Assembly (NCBI GenBank): GCA_963721175.1
Contig: CAVRIG010000007.1
Location: forward strand, 372,001 to 436,000
Length of the DNA stretch: 64,000 nucleotides
Source of the DNA: Aliishimia sp963721175
GTDB taxonomy: Bacteria; Pseudomonadota; Alphaproteobacteria; Rhodobacterales; Rhodobacteraceae
Direction: 5' to 3'
This document shows, in pieces, positions 18,420-26,661 of this stretch. A program made the translations under genes and the position numbers. A model generated the notes under the pieces. The model was not told the DNA's origin. It saw only the letters and a program-made list of their open reading frames with translations, and did no database searches. Each line of letters begins with the position of its first letter. Positions within the stretch are counted from its first letter, which is position 1.

Positions 18420-18547
18420 GTTGTGCCCCTGGAATTTGCCTTGCTGACGAGGTTTTCATATAGCCGCGGTCGCACGGCGCTTAAACCCCGACCTTGCGGG
18501 CGCGGACCAAAACCAGTGCGGCGGCGCAGAAAGAATGTTGCCTCGCA

Positions 18548-18586
18548 GCGAAATATTATTGCGCAGGCTGGCCTTGCTGCTATAAC
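18548..18586 (+). promoter_or_regulatory. lrp promoter with overlapping palindromic operator candidate
   Basis: A 17-bp palindrome GCGAAATATTATTGCGC (18548-18564; 8 of 8 pairs except one, centre at 18556) overlaps a plausible -35, TTGCGC (18559-18564). A 16-base spacer and a -10, TATAAC (18581-18586), follow, and the start codon is 24 bases further on. The shape, AT-rich inside and GC at the arms, is what Lrp/AsnC proteins bind, so autorepression of lrp is a reasonable inference. Confidence 0.5.
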
Positions 18587-18609
18587 AAACGCAAACTCGG
18601 GAGGTGCAT

Positions 18610-19110
18610 ATGGCAGGAAGCGGTCTTGATCCGATCGATCGCAAGATTCTGGCGGAGTTGCAGGCGGATGGCCGGATGACGAACGTCGAATTGGCCAAAC
18701 GCGTCGGCATTTCCGCGCCCCCCTGCCTGCGCCGCGTACGTACGTTGGAAGAGCATGGATACATCAAGGGCTACCACGCGGTCGTCGATGCGCGCGCCTT
18801 GGGGTTCGAGGTGCAGGTCTTTGCGATGGTCGGCCTGCACAGCCAGGCCAAGGCGGATCTGACCGCGTTCGAGGATCGGTGCCGCTCCTGGCCGCTGGTG
18901 CGTGAGTGTCACATGCTGAACGGCGAGGTGGATTTCATCCTGAAATGCGTGGCGCCGGACCTCTCGACCTTCCAGACTTTCCTGACAGATGTCCTGCTGA
19001 CCACCAGCAACGTCGAAAGCGTCAAGACCTCGCTGGTGATCCAGGAAGCCAAGGACTCTCCTGGCGTGCCATTCGAGATTCTGGAAGAACGGCTCGACAA
19101 GAGCGCCTGA
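18610..19110 (+). CDS. lrp: Lrp/AsnC family transcriptional regulator
   Basis: The product, about 166 residues, is a leucine-responsive-type regulator. The N-terminal winged helix-turn-helix (LDPIDRKILAELQADGRMTN...RVGISAPPCLRRVRTLEE) matches Lrp very closely. The C-terminal RAM ligand-binding domain runs from about residue 65 to the end. ATG 18610 is chosen over GTG 18604 because a GGGAGG site sits 6 bases upstream. It is divergent from trxB and has a palindromic operator candidate over its own -35. It may sense an amino acid and act globally, but the ligand cannot be read from sequence. Confidence 0.9.
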   Translation: MAGSGLDPIDRKILAELQADGRMTNVELAKRVGISAPPCLRRVRTLEEHGYIKGYHAVVDARALGFEVQVFAMVGLHSQAKADLTAFEDRCRSWPLVRECHMLNGEVDFILKCVAPDLSTFQTFLTDVLLTTSNVESVKTSLVIQEAKDSPGVPFEILEERLDKSA

Positions 19111-19147
19111 GCCCTTGTGCCTGACGGACGCCGTGGGGGCCGGCCGG

Positions 19148-19944
19148 TCACTCTGCCACGCCCGGTGCACGCGGGTAAATGAGCGGGCCGAACCCGGCCA
19201 TATCGGGAATCGCAGGAAAGAGCGACATGAACAGCGCCCTTTGCTCATCATTGAGGCGGTGCGCGATGTCCGGCCCGGGATGGTAGGTTTCGCAGTCGAG
19301 GCCACCCGCCTGCACCACGGCGTGACGGTCTAGCATGACGTGAAAAAGTTCGACCGGCGCTGGCGGCGCGATTTCCACCACATTCACCGCGTCGACGAAC
19401 GCGCTTGCCGGCGTGAGCAGACCCATATGCGCAGCGTGGGCGCGCAGATGCGGCGGGGTCTGCAGGATGCGGGCGCCGGAGCCCAGCGTCAGGCAGGCGG
19501 TCGGACGCCCCTCGCCGAAGCTGTCCGGCACGATCCGCACAAGAGTGCAATTCTTTTCGCCGGCGCGTCGGTCGAAGATTGCCTTGCCGATCCACTCGAT
19601 CCGCGCTTCGCGTCCGCCCATGGTGCGCAGCGTGTCGCCGGGAACAAGATCCTCGATGGCGACTTCTCCGCAGATCGTCTGCAGGAGCGTGCCACGGGCA
19701 AAGGCGGAAAATGCCTCCTCGAAGGTCGGCAATGCCGGCACGGATTTTTCGAAGTCGACGTGGCGGCCATCGCCGCGCAGCGCCGCGATACGAACGGTGC
19801 GCAAGCCCCCTCGGCGCGCCGTGAGAGACCGGCGGCCGCGGAGGTTACCTGAGATCGGGCCGGAGAGGCGGCCCCTAAGGGTGCTGCCCGGAGGACAGCT
19901 TTGGAGGAAACAAACATGTGATCGCGCCAGTCCAGGCTGGTCAC
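19148..19944 (-). CDS. Hint-domain protein, probable frameshift near the N-terminus
   Basis: The C-terminal two thirds form a Hint (hedgehog/intein) domain of the type common in Rhodobacteraceae. It starts with AFARGTLLQTICGEVAIEDLVPGDTLRTMGG, and later has the conserved LTLGSGARILQTPPHLRAHA region. The usual intein Cys is not at the expected spot, where an Ala-Arg-Gly opens the domain. The preceding DWRDHMFVSSKAVLRAAPLG segment, in another frame, probably belongs to the same protein, joined near 19850 by one indel. The start is uncertain: GTG 19944 or ATG 19917. The open frame up to 20257 is Cys-rich and looks like a shadow. Biological role is unknown. Confidence 0.6.
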
Positions 19945-20145
19945 ATCCGCGCCGGCCCCACCGACAACGACAGACGGACTGTTGCAGTTCGTTGGAGCGT
20001 GTTTGCACCGTGAGGAACGACCGCGTCAAATTGCAGCCGGGATTGAGCGCACCGCCGAACCAGTCCTCGCACTTCGCAAATATTGTTTCGATGGTCGCTG
20101 GAAAGCTGCCGCATTCCGATTCGCCGAACATGGGGCGAGTTGGGG

Positions 20146-20901
20146 TCAGAGAACGATGGCCGAGATAAGGCGGCCGTAATCCGCCTCCTGTCGGTGCACG
20201 GACCTGCGATAGCTGAAGAACCGTTCTGCATCGGAATAGGTGCAGTGCCGCGTCCATTCCGCATGTCCCACGCCGGCAGCACGCAAAAGCGCGAGGCCAT
20301 AGCCCGGCAGGTCGAATTGCGCACGATCGCCACGGCCGCCCGCGAAGAAGCGGAGCGAGTCGGGGTCGTGATCGGCGAACTCCTCGACGAATTCGGGCCC
20401 GACTTCATACGCGCTCTGGCTGATCGCGGGTCCGATCACGGCGGTAATTTCGCCTCGCTGCGCACCCAGCGCCTCCATCGCGTCCACCGTCGCCTCGAGC
20501 ACGCCATCCATCGCCCCGCGCCAGCCCGCATGCGCCGCCCCGATCACGCCCGCCGTCGCGTCCGCCAGAAGCACCGGCTGGCAATCGGCGGTCAGCACCG
20601 TCAGCACCAGCCCGGGCGTCCGGGTGACCATGGCGTCGGCCTTCGGACGCTCGGCGGCGGGTTCGGTCACCGTGACGACGTCGGCGGAATGGACCTGGTG
20701 GACGCCGACCAGGTGCTCGGGCGTCATGCCCATCGCCTCGGCCACGCGAGCGCGGTTGATCTGGACCACGTCGTACTGATCGCTGCTGCCGATACCGCAG
20801 TTGAGCCCCTCGAAGATGCCGGAGGACGCGCCGCCGGCGCGGGTGAAGAACCCGTGGCGCACGGGCGCGAGGCTGTCTGATGTCAGTATCTCGAGCGTCA
20901 T
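20146..20901 (-). CDS. pgeF: peptidoglycan editing factor / YfiH-LACC1 family purine phosphorylase
   Basis: This 251-residue protein belongs to the YfiH/PgeF (polyphenol oxidase, LACC1) family. Members remove L-Ser-containing mistakes from peptidoglycan precursors and can act on purine nucleosides. The metal site is visible as HQVHSADVV (His), TADCQPVLL (Cys) and AAHAGWRGAM (His). The start ATG 20901 overlaps the methyltransferase stop (ATGA). It is the third gene of lgt/methyltransferase/pgeF. Length is normal and there is no break. Confidence 0.9.
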   Translation of the reverse strand: MTLEILTSDSLAPVRHGFFTRAGGASSGIFEGLNCGIGSSDQYDVVQINRARVAEAMGMTPEHLVGVHQVHSADVVTVTEPAAERPKADAMVTRTPGLVLTVLTADCQPVLLADATAGVIGAAHAGWRGAMDGVLEATVDAMEALGAQRGEITAVIGPAISQSAYEVGPEFVEEFADHDPDSLRFFAGGRGDRAQFDLPGYGLALLRAAGVGHAEWTRHCTYSDAERFFSYRRSVHRQEADYGRLISAIVL

Positions 20902-21953
20902 GCGTCCAGACCGGGTGGTGGCGAAGCGTCTTCGGGATAGAGTCCCATTACCTTGAACAGGTTTCCCATTTCGTCGGGGTGGGTCAACCGCCGATGTCCG
21001 GCGACATGGATCTCCAGTGCCGACTCGGCGAGATTTCCGGCAAGCGCCCGGGCCCGCGCCGTGATGCCCAGACGTTCGAGGAACACGCCTTGCGGCATGA
21101 GTTGCGTGTGCCGGGCCGGCCGGGCGGCGTTGGCGATGGCTTCGAAGTCGACATGCGCCGTCAGGTCGGCCTTTCCGGGGGCGTCCAGAGGGTCGGCGGA
21201 CTCGTGCCCCTGCAGGGCTTGCAGCGTATCCCCCAGCGACCGCCAGCTGCCATAGTCGATGACCAGCGCCGTACCGCCGTGTCGCGCGATCCGCGCGCCG
21301 ATGGTCCCGACGATCGGCGACAGCGCCGGGCATATCTCCACGATGTCGCCGTCGCGCGTATCGCGGAGCCGGTGATCGAGGACCGGTTGCGCCTGCCGCT
21401 GACCAAGCCCGAAGGTCAGCTTCTCGCCATCCGCGCCGATTCGGATTTCCCGCCAGCCGGGGCCGTCGCGCCGGAACTGGCGGATCGGCAGGGCATCGAA
21501 GAATTCGTTGGCAACGAGGTAGAGCGGCCCCTCCGGCAAAGCTTCCACCGACTCCACCCAGATCGGACAATGATCCGCCAGAAGCTCTTCCTGCGCCCGG
21601 CGTAGCGTCGGCGACGCCTCGACGAGGACGACCTGCGGGGAAAATCCGGGCACCTGGCGCGTGGCACGCAGGGCATCGCGCATCAGGGTCCCGCGCCCGG
21701 GTCCGAGTTCGGCCAGAATCACGCCTTGCGGCGATCCCTGGTCCATCCAGGCTTGTGCCACTGCCAGCCCGATCAACTCGCCGAACATCTGCGAGATTTC
21801 GGGAGCCGTGATGAAATCGCCGCCCCGCCCGAGCGGGTCGCGCGTCGTGTAGTAGCCGAAGTCGGGATCGAGCAGTGCGTCGGCCATGAATTCGGCGACA
21901 CTGATCGGACCGTCCGAGGCGATGCGCGCCAGGAGCCGGTCTCGAAGGCTCAT
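20898..21953 (-). CDS. SAM-dependent methyltransferase, NDUFAF7/MidA family (DUF185)
   Basis: The 351-residue product is a class I SAM methyltransferase of the NDUFAF7 (MidA) family; the mitochondrial homologue methylates an arginine of complex I subunit NDUFS2. Family text includes ISVAEFMADALLDPDFGYYTTRDPLG, GGDFITAPEISQMFGELIG, the SAM-binding LAELGPGRGTLMRDALR and ANEFFDALPIRQF. Start and stop overlap those of lgt and pgeF by four bases each. A role in complex I assembly is inferred from the family. Confidence 0.88.
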   Translation of the reverse strand: MSLRDRLLARIASDGPISVAEFMADALLDPDFGYYTTRDPLGRGGDFITAPEISQMFGELIGLAVAQAWMDQGSPQGVILAELGPGRGTLMRDALRATRQVPGFSPQVVLVEASPTLRRAQEELLADHCPIWVESVEALPEGPLYLVANEFFDALPIRQFRRDGPGWREIRIGADGEKLTFGLGQRQAQPVLDHRLRDTRDGDIVEICPALSPIVGTIGARIARHGGTALVIDYGSWRSLGDTLQALQGHESADPLDAPGKADLTAHVDFEAIANAARPARHTQLMPQGVFLERLGITARARALAGNLAESALEIHVAGHRRLTHPDEMGNLFKVMGLYPEDASPPPGLDA

Positions 21954-22849
21954 GTCCGGTGCGGCACGGCCGACCGGCGGCTGCGCAGGATCAGCCAGAG
22001 GCCCAGGAGGATCATCGGCAGCGACAGGACCTGACCCATGGTCAGGCCGTATCCGCCCACCCGCCAGGCCAGGCCCAGCGGATTGCCGGGTGAGGCGAAC
22101 TGCGCGTCCGGCTGGCGCACGAATTCGACCAGAAACCGCGCGAGCCCGTAACCCGCGAAGAACGTGCCCGCCACGCGCCCCGGACTCCGCGTCGCGTGGC
22201 GCCCCCAGACCAGCCAGATCAGCAGGATGCCCAGCAGCAGCCCCTCGAGCCCCGCCTCGTAGAGCTGCGAGGGGTGACGGGCACATGCGCCCTCGAAACC
22301 GGAACAGCTCTGGGCCACCGGGCCCGGAAAGATCACGCCCCAGGGCACGTCGGTCGGACGGCCCCAGAGTTCGGCGTTGATGAAATTGGCGATACGCCCC
22401 AGCAGCAGTCCGGGCGGCGTGCCGAGGCAGAGTGCGTCGGTCAGCGACAATCTCGGGATGGCGTGGCGATGCGCGAAGAGCAGGGCCGCGACGACCACGC
22501 CGAGCAGTCCGCCGTGGAACGCCATGCCGCCCTGCCAGATCATCAGGATCTCTGCCGGGTTCTGCAGAAAATACGCAGGCTGGTAGAAGAGGACGTATCC
22601 CAGCCGCCCGCCCAGGATCACGCCGATGATGATCCACGTCACCAGGTCTTCGAGCTGCTTCGGCGTCAGGGGCGGCGTGTCGTCCGGCCAGAGATCGGCG
22701 CGGCGCAAGGCGCGGGCGACAAGCCACCACCCCAGCAGAATGCCGGCGATGTAGCTGAGCGCATACCATCGCAGCGCCAGTTCGACGCCGAAGACCGTCA
22801 CCGAAAAGAGCTCGGGCGAGAGCGAGGGGAACTGGATCGCGGCAATCAT
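21950..22849 (-). CDS. lgt: prolipoprotein diacylglyceryl transferase
   Basis: Lgt (299 residues) moves diacylglyceryl from phosphatidylglycerol to the lipobox Cys of prolipoproteins in the inner membrane. It shows seven hydrophobic segments and the family signature GRIANFINAELWGRPTDVPWG. The essential His is in AFHGGLLG, and HPSQLYEAGLEG is also present. It is the first gene of a tight three-gene operon and is divergent from ubiK. There is no frameshift. Confidence 0.95.
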   Translation of the reverse strand: MIAAIQFPSLSPELFSVTVFGVELALRWYALSYIAGILLGWWLVARALRRADLWPDDTPPLTPKQLEDLVTWIIIGVILGGRLGYVLFYQPAYFLQNPAEILMIWQGGMAFHGGLLGVVVAALLFAHRHAIPRLSLTDALCLGTPPGLLLGRIANFINAELWGRPTDVPWGVIFPGPVAQSCSGFEGACARHPSQLYEAGLEGLLLGILLIWLVWGRHATRSPGRVAGTFFAGYGLARFLVEFVRQPDAQFASPGNPLGLAWRVGGYGLTMGQVLSLPMILLGLWLILRSRRSAVPHRT

Positions 22850-22943
22850 GCGCGCGGATTGAGCCCGTACGGCGGTGAAGTCAACCTTGCGATTTCATGC
22901 CGCGACGACCATATAAGCTGCCACAATATCAATGGAGGCACGC

Positions 22944-23189
22944 ATGCAGACCCGGTCCAAATTCTTCGACGATCTGTCTCAACTGGCGACCAACGCGATG
23001 GGCGTCGCGCAAGGCGCACGGGAAGAGGCCGAAACGGCGGCGAAGTCGCTCGTGGACCGGTGGCTGGCCGACCGCGACTTCGTCACGCGCGAGGAATTCG
23101 ACGCGGTCCGCGCGATGGCTCAGAAGGCGCGCGAGGAAAACGAAGCGCTGCGGGCACGGATCGACGCGCTGGAAGCGGCGCGGAAGTAG
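22944..23189 (+). CDS. ubiK: ubiquinone biosynthesis accessory factor UbiK (YqiC/BMFP)
   Basis: The 81-residue product begins MQTRSKFFDDLSQLATNAMGVAQG and has a C-terminal coiled coil, ENEALRARIDALEA, with FVTREEFDAVRAMAQKAR before it. This is the BMFP/UbiK fold, which helps ubiquinone synthesis and binds membranes. ATG 22944 has GGAGG six bases upstream and is preferred to 22932. It is divergent from lgt. Confidence 0.88.
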   Translation: MQTRSKFFDDLSQLATNAMGVAQGAREEAETAAKSLVDRWLADRDFVTREEFDAVRAMAQKAREENEALRARIDALEAARK

Positions 23190-23234
23190 CTTGTCCTAGA
23201 CTCGAGCCGGCGGTGGCGGCGCGCGGTTGTTTCA

Positions 23235-23298
23235 GGGGGCGCGGCCCCCATCGCTCCTGTGGAGCGATTGCCCCCGAGGTATTTGGGACCCAAAGAAG
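23235..23298 (+). repeat. GC-rich hairpin intergenic repeat, copy 3
   Basis: The element has hairpin GGGGGC-GCG-GCCCCC (23235-23249) and hairpin ATCGCTCC-TGT-GGAGCGAT (23250-23268), then CCCCCGAGGTATTT and GGACCCAAAGAAG. The second stem differs in sequence from copy 1 but keeps its pairing, which points to selection on RNA structure. It lies between the convergent ubiK and beta-galactosidase genes, five bases before the latter's stop codon, and may serve as a shared terminator. Confidence 0.75.
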
Positions 23299-23303
23299 TG
23301 GGG

Positions 23304-25196
23304 TCAGGCCGGTCTCGGCAGGATCAGCGCATCGCAGGCTGGGATAATGAGACCCTGCCATTGTTGCTCCGTATCTGAATAGTTGATGACGAAGCGGTGC
23401 GTGCCCGTCTCGCGCAGACGCAGGCCTTCGGGCATCGAATGGGGCGTGATCGATGTCATGGCCATGATGCGGTCCCAGAGCGCGTCATCCGGCCAGCAGG
23501 CGAGGTAGGAGAGCGACGCAGTACCAGCGAGGATCGTTTTCCCGGTGTCCAGCGAGAGGCGCGCAGGTTCCGTGCCCGCGATGTCTTCGATCCAGTGGCG
23601 GGCGCGGCCGCCGCCCTGAACTGGGCGGGCGTGGTCGGGCGGCAGGCTTTCGACGCGGCGGACGGTCACGTCGAGGCCGGGCAGCGCAGGACCCATGGGG
23701 ATTCGCAGGCCGTGGTTGCGGGTGGAGAGGTTGGTGCGGGGACCGGCGATCACCTCCGCCGCCAACTCCGCCAGCGCCTTGGTCAGATCGGCGGGGACGG
23801 TGCCGAGGCCCGGAGCCAGGATCAGCGTGTAGCCGGAGAAATCGCGGGCTGTCGGGGGCAGGATGTCGACCGACTGACCGGCCCGGCGGAGTGCGCGGTA
23901 GGCGGAGAACACCAGCCGGAAATAGTCGAAATCCCGGCCCTGCGGCAGGGTCTTCCACATCCAGTCGGACGCGTAGTCGAAGATCAGGGCTGTCGGGGCC
24001 TGAACCGGCGCAGGCTCCGGCAGGTCGGCGACGTCGCGCGCGAGTTGCGCTGCCTCCGCGAGACCGGGGGCGGGCGTGTCATCGGGAAAAAGCAGGCCCG
24101 CGTGCTGCTGTTCCTGCGCGAAGGGCGCCTGGCGCCAGCGGAAGTAGCTGACGACCTCCGCGCCGTGGGCCACCGCCTCCAGCCCCCAGAGCCGGACCAT
24201 GCCGGGCAGTGGCGCGGGGTTCCATGGCGCCCAGTTGACCGGTCCCGGCTGCTGTTCCATCACCCACATCCGCCCGCGCCCCACCGCACGATAGAGATCG
24301 TGATGGAAGGCCTGGAAATCCGGGTCCCCCTGCTGCAGGAACGCGGCCTTGTGCGCCGGGTCCGCCTCCAGCCGGTCCGACAGGAACCCGATCGGGTAGC
24401 TGTCCCAAGTCGCGATGTCGAGGTCGGCACCGACGGCGAAATGGTCGAACTCCAGCACGCGGCCCATGTAGTTGTGCAGGAGCGGCGCGTCGGTGAGGGG
24501 TCGCAGGGCCGCGACTTGGGCCGCGTTCCACTGCACGACCATGTCGGAGGCGAAGCGCCGGAAATCGAGCTCGTGGGCCGGGTTGGGTTGCGTCACCGTC
24601 CGGTTGGGCAGGTCGATCTGCGCGAAATCGGCATACTCCATCGACCAGAACACGTTGCCCCAGGCGCGGTTCAGCGCCTCCGGTGATTGGTACCGCTGCG
24701 CCAGCCAGTTGCGGAAGGCAAGGCGGGCCGCGTCGGAATAGCTCAGCACCGTGTCGTGGCAGCCGTATTCGTTGTCGATCTGCCAGGCGGCGACTCGGTC
24801 GTCCCGGCCGTAGCGCTGTCCTAGCTTGCGGCACATCGCGGCGGCGGCATCGCGGTATCCGTCATGGGCGTGGCAGTAATGGCGGCGGGATCCGAAGCGG
24901 CGCGGCCGGCCTTCGGCGTCGACGGCGAGCATGTCCGGAAACCGGTCGAACATCCAGCGCGGCGGCGTGGCCGAGGGCGTGCCGAGCACGACCCGAAGCC
25001 CGGCGGAGGCCAGCACCTCGATCGCCCGGTCCAGCCAGTCCCAGTGGAACGTCCCGGGCTCCGGTTCCAGGCGCGACCAGGCGAACTCGCCGATGCGGAC
25101 ATATCTGATGCCCGTTTCGGCCATGCGCTCGGCATCGCGGGGCCACATCTCCTCCGGCCAGTGTTCGGGGTAATAGCAGACGCCCAGCGCGGGCAT
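23304..25196 (-). CDS. beta-galactosidase, GH42 family
   Basis: This 630-residue enzyme is a GH42 beta-galactosidase, a retaining glycosidase with a TIM barrel. It opens with GVCYYPEHWPEEMWPRDAERM. The acid/base Glu is in WQIDNEYGCH (E143) and the nucleophile Glu is in VMEQQPGPVNWAPWN (E314). A trimerisation domain and a C-terminal beta domain follow. No signal peptide is present, so it should act on imported galactosides in the cytoplasm. It is the last gene of the long minus-strand sugar operon, overlapping the lactonase stop by one base. Together with the GH4 alpha-galactosidase it lets one transporter feed both anomers. Confidence 0.92.
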   Translation of the reverse strand: MPALGVCYYPEHWPEEMWPRDAERMAETGIRYVRIGEFAWSRLEPEPGTFHWDWLDRAIEVLASAGLRVVLGTPSATPPRWMFDRFPDMLAVDAEGRPRRFGSRRHYCHAHDGYRDAAAAMCRKLGQRYGRDDRVAAWQIDNEYGCHDTVLSYSDAARLAFRNWLAQRYQSPEALNRAWGNVFWSMEYADFAQIDLPNRTVTQPNPAHELDFRRFASDMVVQWNAAQVAALRPLTDAPLLHNYMGRVLEFDHFAVGADLDIATWDSYPIGFLSDRLEADPAHKAAFLQQGDPDFQAFHHDLYRAVGRGRMWVMEQQPGPVNWAPWNPAPLPGMVRLWGLEAVAHGAEVVSYFRWRQAPFAQEQQHAGLLFPDDTPAPGLAEAAQLARDVADLPEPAPVQAPTALIFDYASDWMWKTLPQGRDFDYFRLVFSAYRALRRAGQSVDILPPTARDFSGYTLILAPGLGTVPADLTKALAELAAEVIAGPRTNLSTRNHGLRIPMGPALPGLDVTVRRVESLPPDHARPVQGGGRARHWIEDIAGTEPARLSLDTGKTILAGTASLSYLACWPDDALWDRIMAMTSITPHSMPEGLRLRETGTHRFVINYSDTEQQWQGLIIPACDALILPRPA

Positions 25197-26059
25197 CAGA
25201 GGATGACACGCGGTTCCGGACGGCCCCGGCCCGCGCCGCGGAGAACGAAGGTCTTGCCGTTATGCGGGTGCGTGTCCCGGTTACCGTTCGACAGACCGGA
25301 GGTTGCAGAGGTGATGTAGAGGTCCGAAAGGTCGGCGCCGCCGAAAGCCGGGCAGGAGCTGTTCAGCGCGGGTACGGGCACCTTCACCACGGGCCGACCC
25401 GCGTCATCATAGCAGACGACCTGCGCCGAGCCCCATTGCGCGACCCAGATCCGGCCCTCGGCATCCGTCACGGCGCCGTCGGGGTGCAGGTTTTCGGACC
25501 GCAGGTCGATATGGACGGAGTGCTCGCCATCGGGCCAGCCGGTCTCAGGGTCGAGCGCAATGCACATGATCCGTTCCGTCACCGTGTCCGAGTAATATAC
25601 CACGCTGCGGTCGGGCGCGAAGCAGATGCTGTTGGACACGGTGATCTTGTCCGCGATCTGCCGCAGCTCGCCCCGATGGTATCGGTAGATCGCGCCCTCC
25701 CGCGGTTCGGTATACCGGCCCATGGTGCCGATCCAGAAGCCGCCCCAGGGATCGGCGCGCCCGTCATTGGACCGGGTCACGGGATTGCCAGCCTCCAGCG
25801 TGTGGACGAACTCCCGTTCCTCGGTGCCGAGATGAAACGTGAAGAGCTCGGTGTCCGAGGCGATCAGGAGCGTGTCGCGATCGATCCAGCCGGCGGCGGA
25901 GACGCATTGATCGAACTGCCATTCCAGCGGCCGGCCGTTCTCCCGGCTCAGGAGCCGCTTTTCCAGGATGTCGAACCAGAAGAGCTGATTGCGCTCGGGG
26001 TGCCAGAGCGGGCCTTCGCCCAGGCGGCAGATCCGGTCGTCGAAGATGTCCGCTGTCAT
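25196..26059 (-). CDS. SMP-30/gluconolactonase family lactonase
   Basis: The 287-residue product is a six-bladed beta-propeller lactonase of the SMP-30/regucalcin family. Metal ligands are suggested by the Glu in RLGEGPLWHPE, the Asn in SNDGRADPWGGFWIG, the Asn in VSNSICFAPD and the Asp in HPDGAVTDAEG. In this operon it most likely opens galactono-1,4-lactone or 1,5-lactone formed by the SDR. ATG 26059 is used rather than the 26074 start. It overlaps dgoA upstream and the GH42 gene downstream. Confidence 0.85.
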   Translation of the reverse strand: MTADIFDDRICRLGEGPLWHPERNQLFWFDILEKRLLSRENGRPLEWQFDQCVSAAGWIDRDTLLIASDTELFTFHLGTEEREFVHTLEAGNPVTRSNDGRADPWGGFWIGTMGRYTEPREGAIYRYHRGELRQIADKITVSNSICFAPDRSVVYYSDTVTERIMCIALDPETGWPDGEHSVHIDLRSENLHPDGAVTDAEGRIWVAQWGSAQVVCYDDAGRPVVKVPVPALNSSCPAFGGADLSDLYITSATSGLSNGNRDTHPHNGKTFVLRGAGRGRPEPRVIL

Positions 26060-26661
26060 GCGACTGCCTCCCAATAAGCCTTGACGATAGTGTTCGCGCG
26101 CTGCGCGACGTCCGCCGGCGAAAGGCCGGGGGAGAAAAGCGCGGTGCCGAGCCCGAAGCCGTCGGCGCTGGCCGCGATCCAGTCGGCGAAATTGTCCGGC
26201 CCCGCGCCGCCCACGGCGTAGACCTTCGTGCCGGGCGGCAGCACCGCCCGCAGGGCCTTCAGGCCGGCGGGTCCGGCCATGTTGCCGGGAAAGAGCTTGA
26301 GGCCATCCGCGCCCGCGTCAAGCGCCGCGAAGGCTTCGGTCGCGGTGAAGATGCCCGGCCAGCTCAGCATCCCCAGCGCCTTCGTGCGCGCGATGACCGC
26401 CGGCTTGCAGTCGGGGGAGACGACGATCTGGCCGCCCGCACCGGCCACCGCCTCGACATCGGCGACCGACAGGACGGTCCCTGCGCCGACGGTGGCCCGA
26501 TCCCGGAGCGTCTGGCGGAGCGCGGCGATACTCTCCAGCGGTTCGGGGGAATTGAGCGGCACCTCGATCGTGGTGATCCCGGCCGCGACCAGCGCCTCGC
26601 CGATGTCTGGTGCCTCGTGCGGGGTCACGCCGCGCAATATGGCGATCAGGGGCAGATCCAT
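26056..26661 (-). CDS. dgoA: 2-dehydro-3-deoxy-6-phosphogalactonate aldolase
   Basis: This 201-residue class I aldolase splits KDPGal to pyruvate and glyceraldehyde-3-phosphate. The Schiff-base lysine is in DGLKLFPGNMAG, the catalytic Glu is in TTIEVPLNSPEP, and GAGTVLSVADV is the substrate loop. The PLNSPEP wording is typical of KDPGal (DgoA) aldolases rather than KDPG aldolase (Eda), which has PLRT or similar there. It is coupled to dgoK at the 5' side and to the lactonase at the 3' side. Confidence 0.9.
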   Translation of the reverse strand: MDLPLIAILRGVTPHEAPDIGEALVAAGITTIEVPLNSPEPLESIAALRQTLRDRATVGAGTVLSVADVEAVAGAGGQIVVSPDCKPAVIARTKALGMLSWPGIFTATEAFAALDAGADGLKLFPGNMAGPAGLKALRAVLPPGTKVYAVGGAGPDNFADWIAASADGFGLGTALFSPGLSPADVAQRANTIVKAYWEAVA

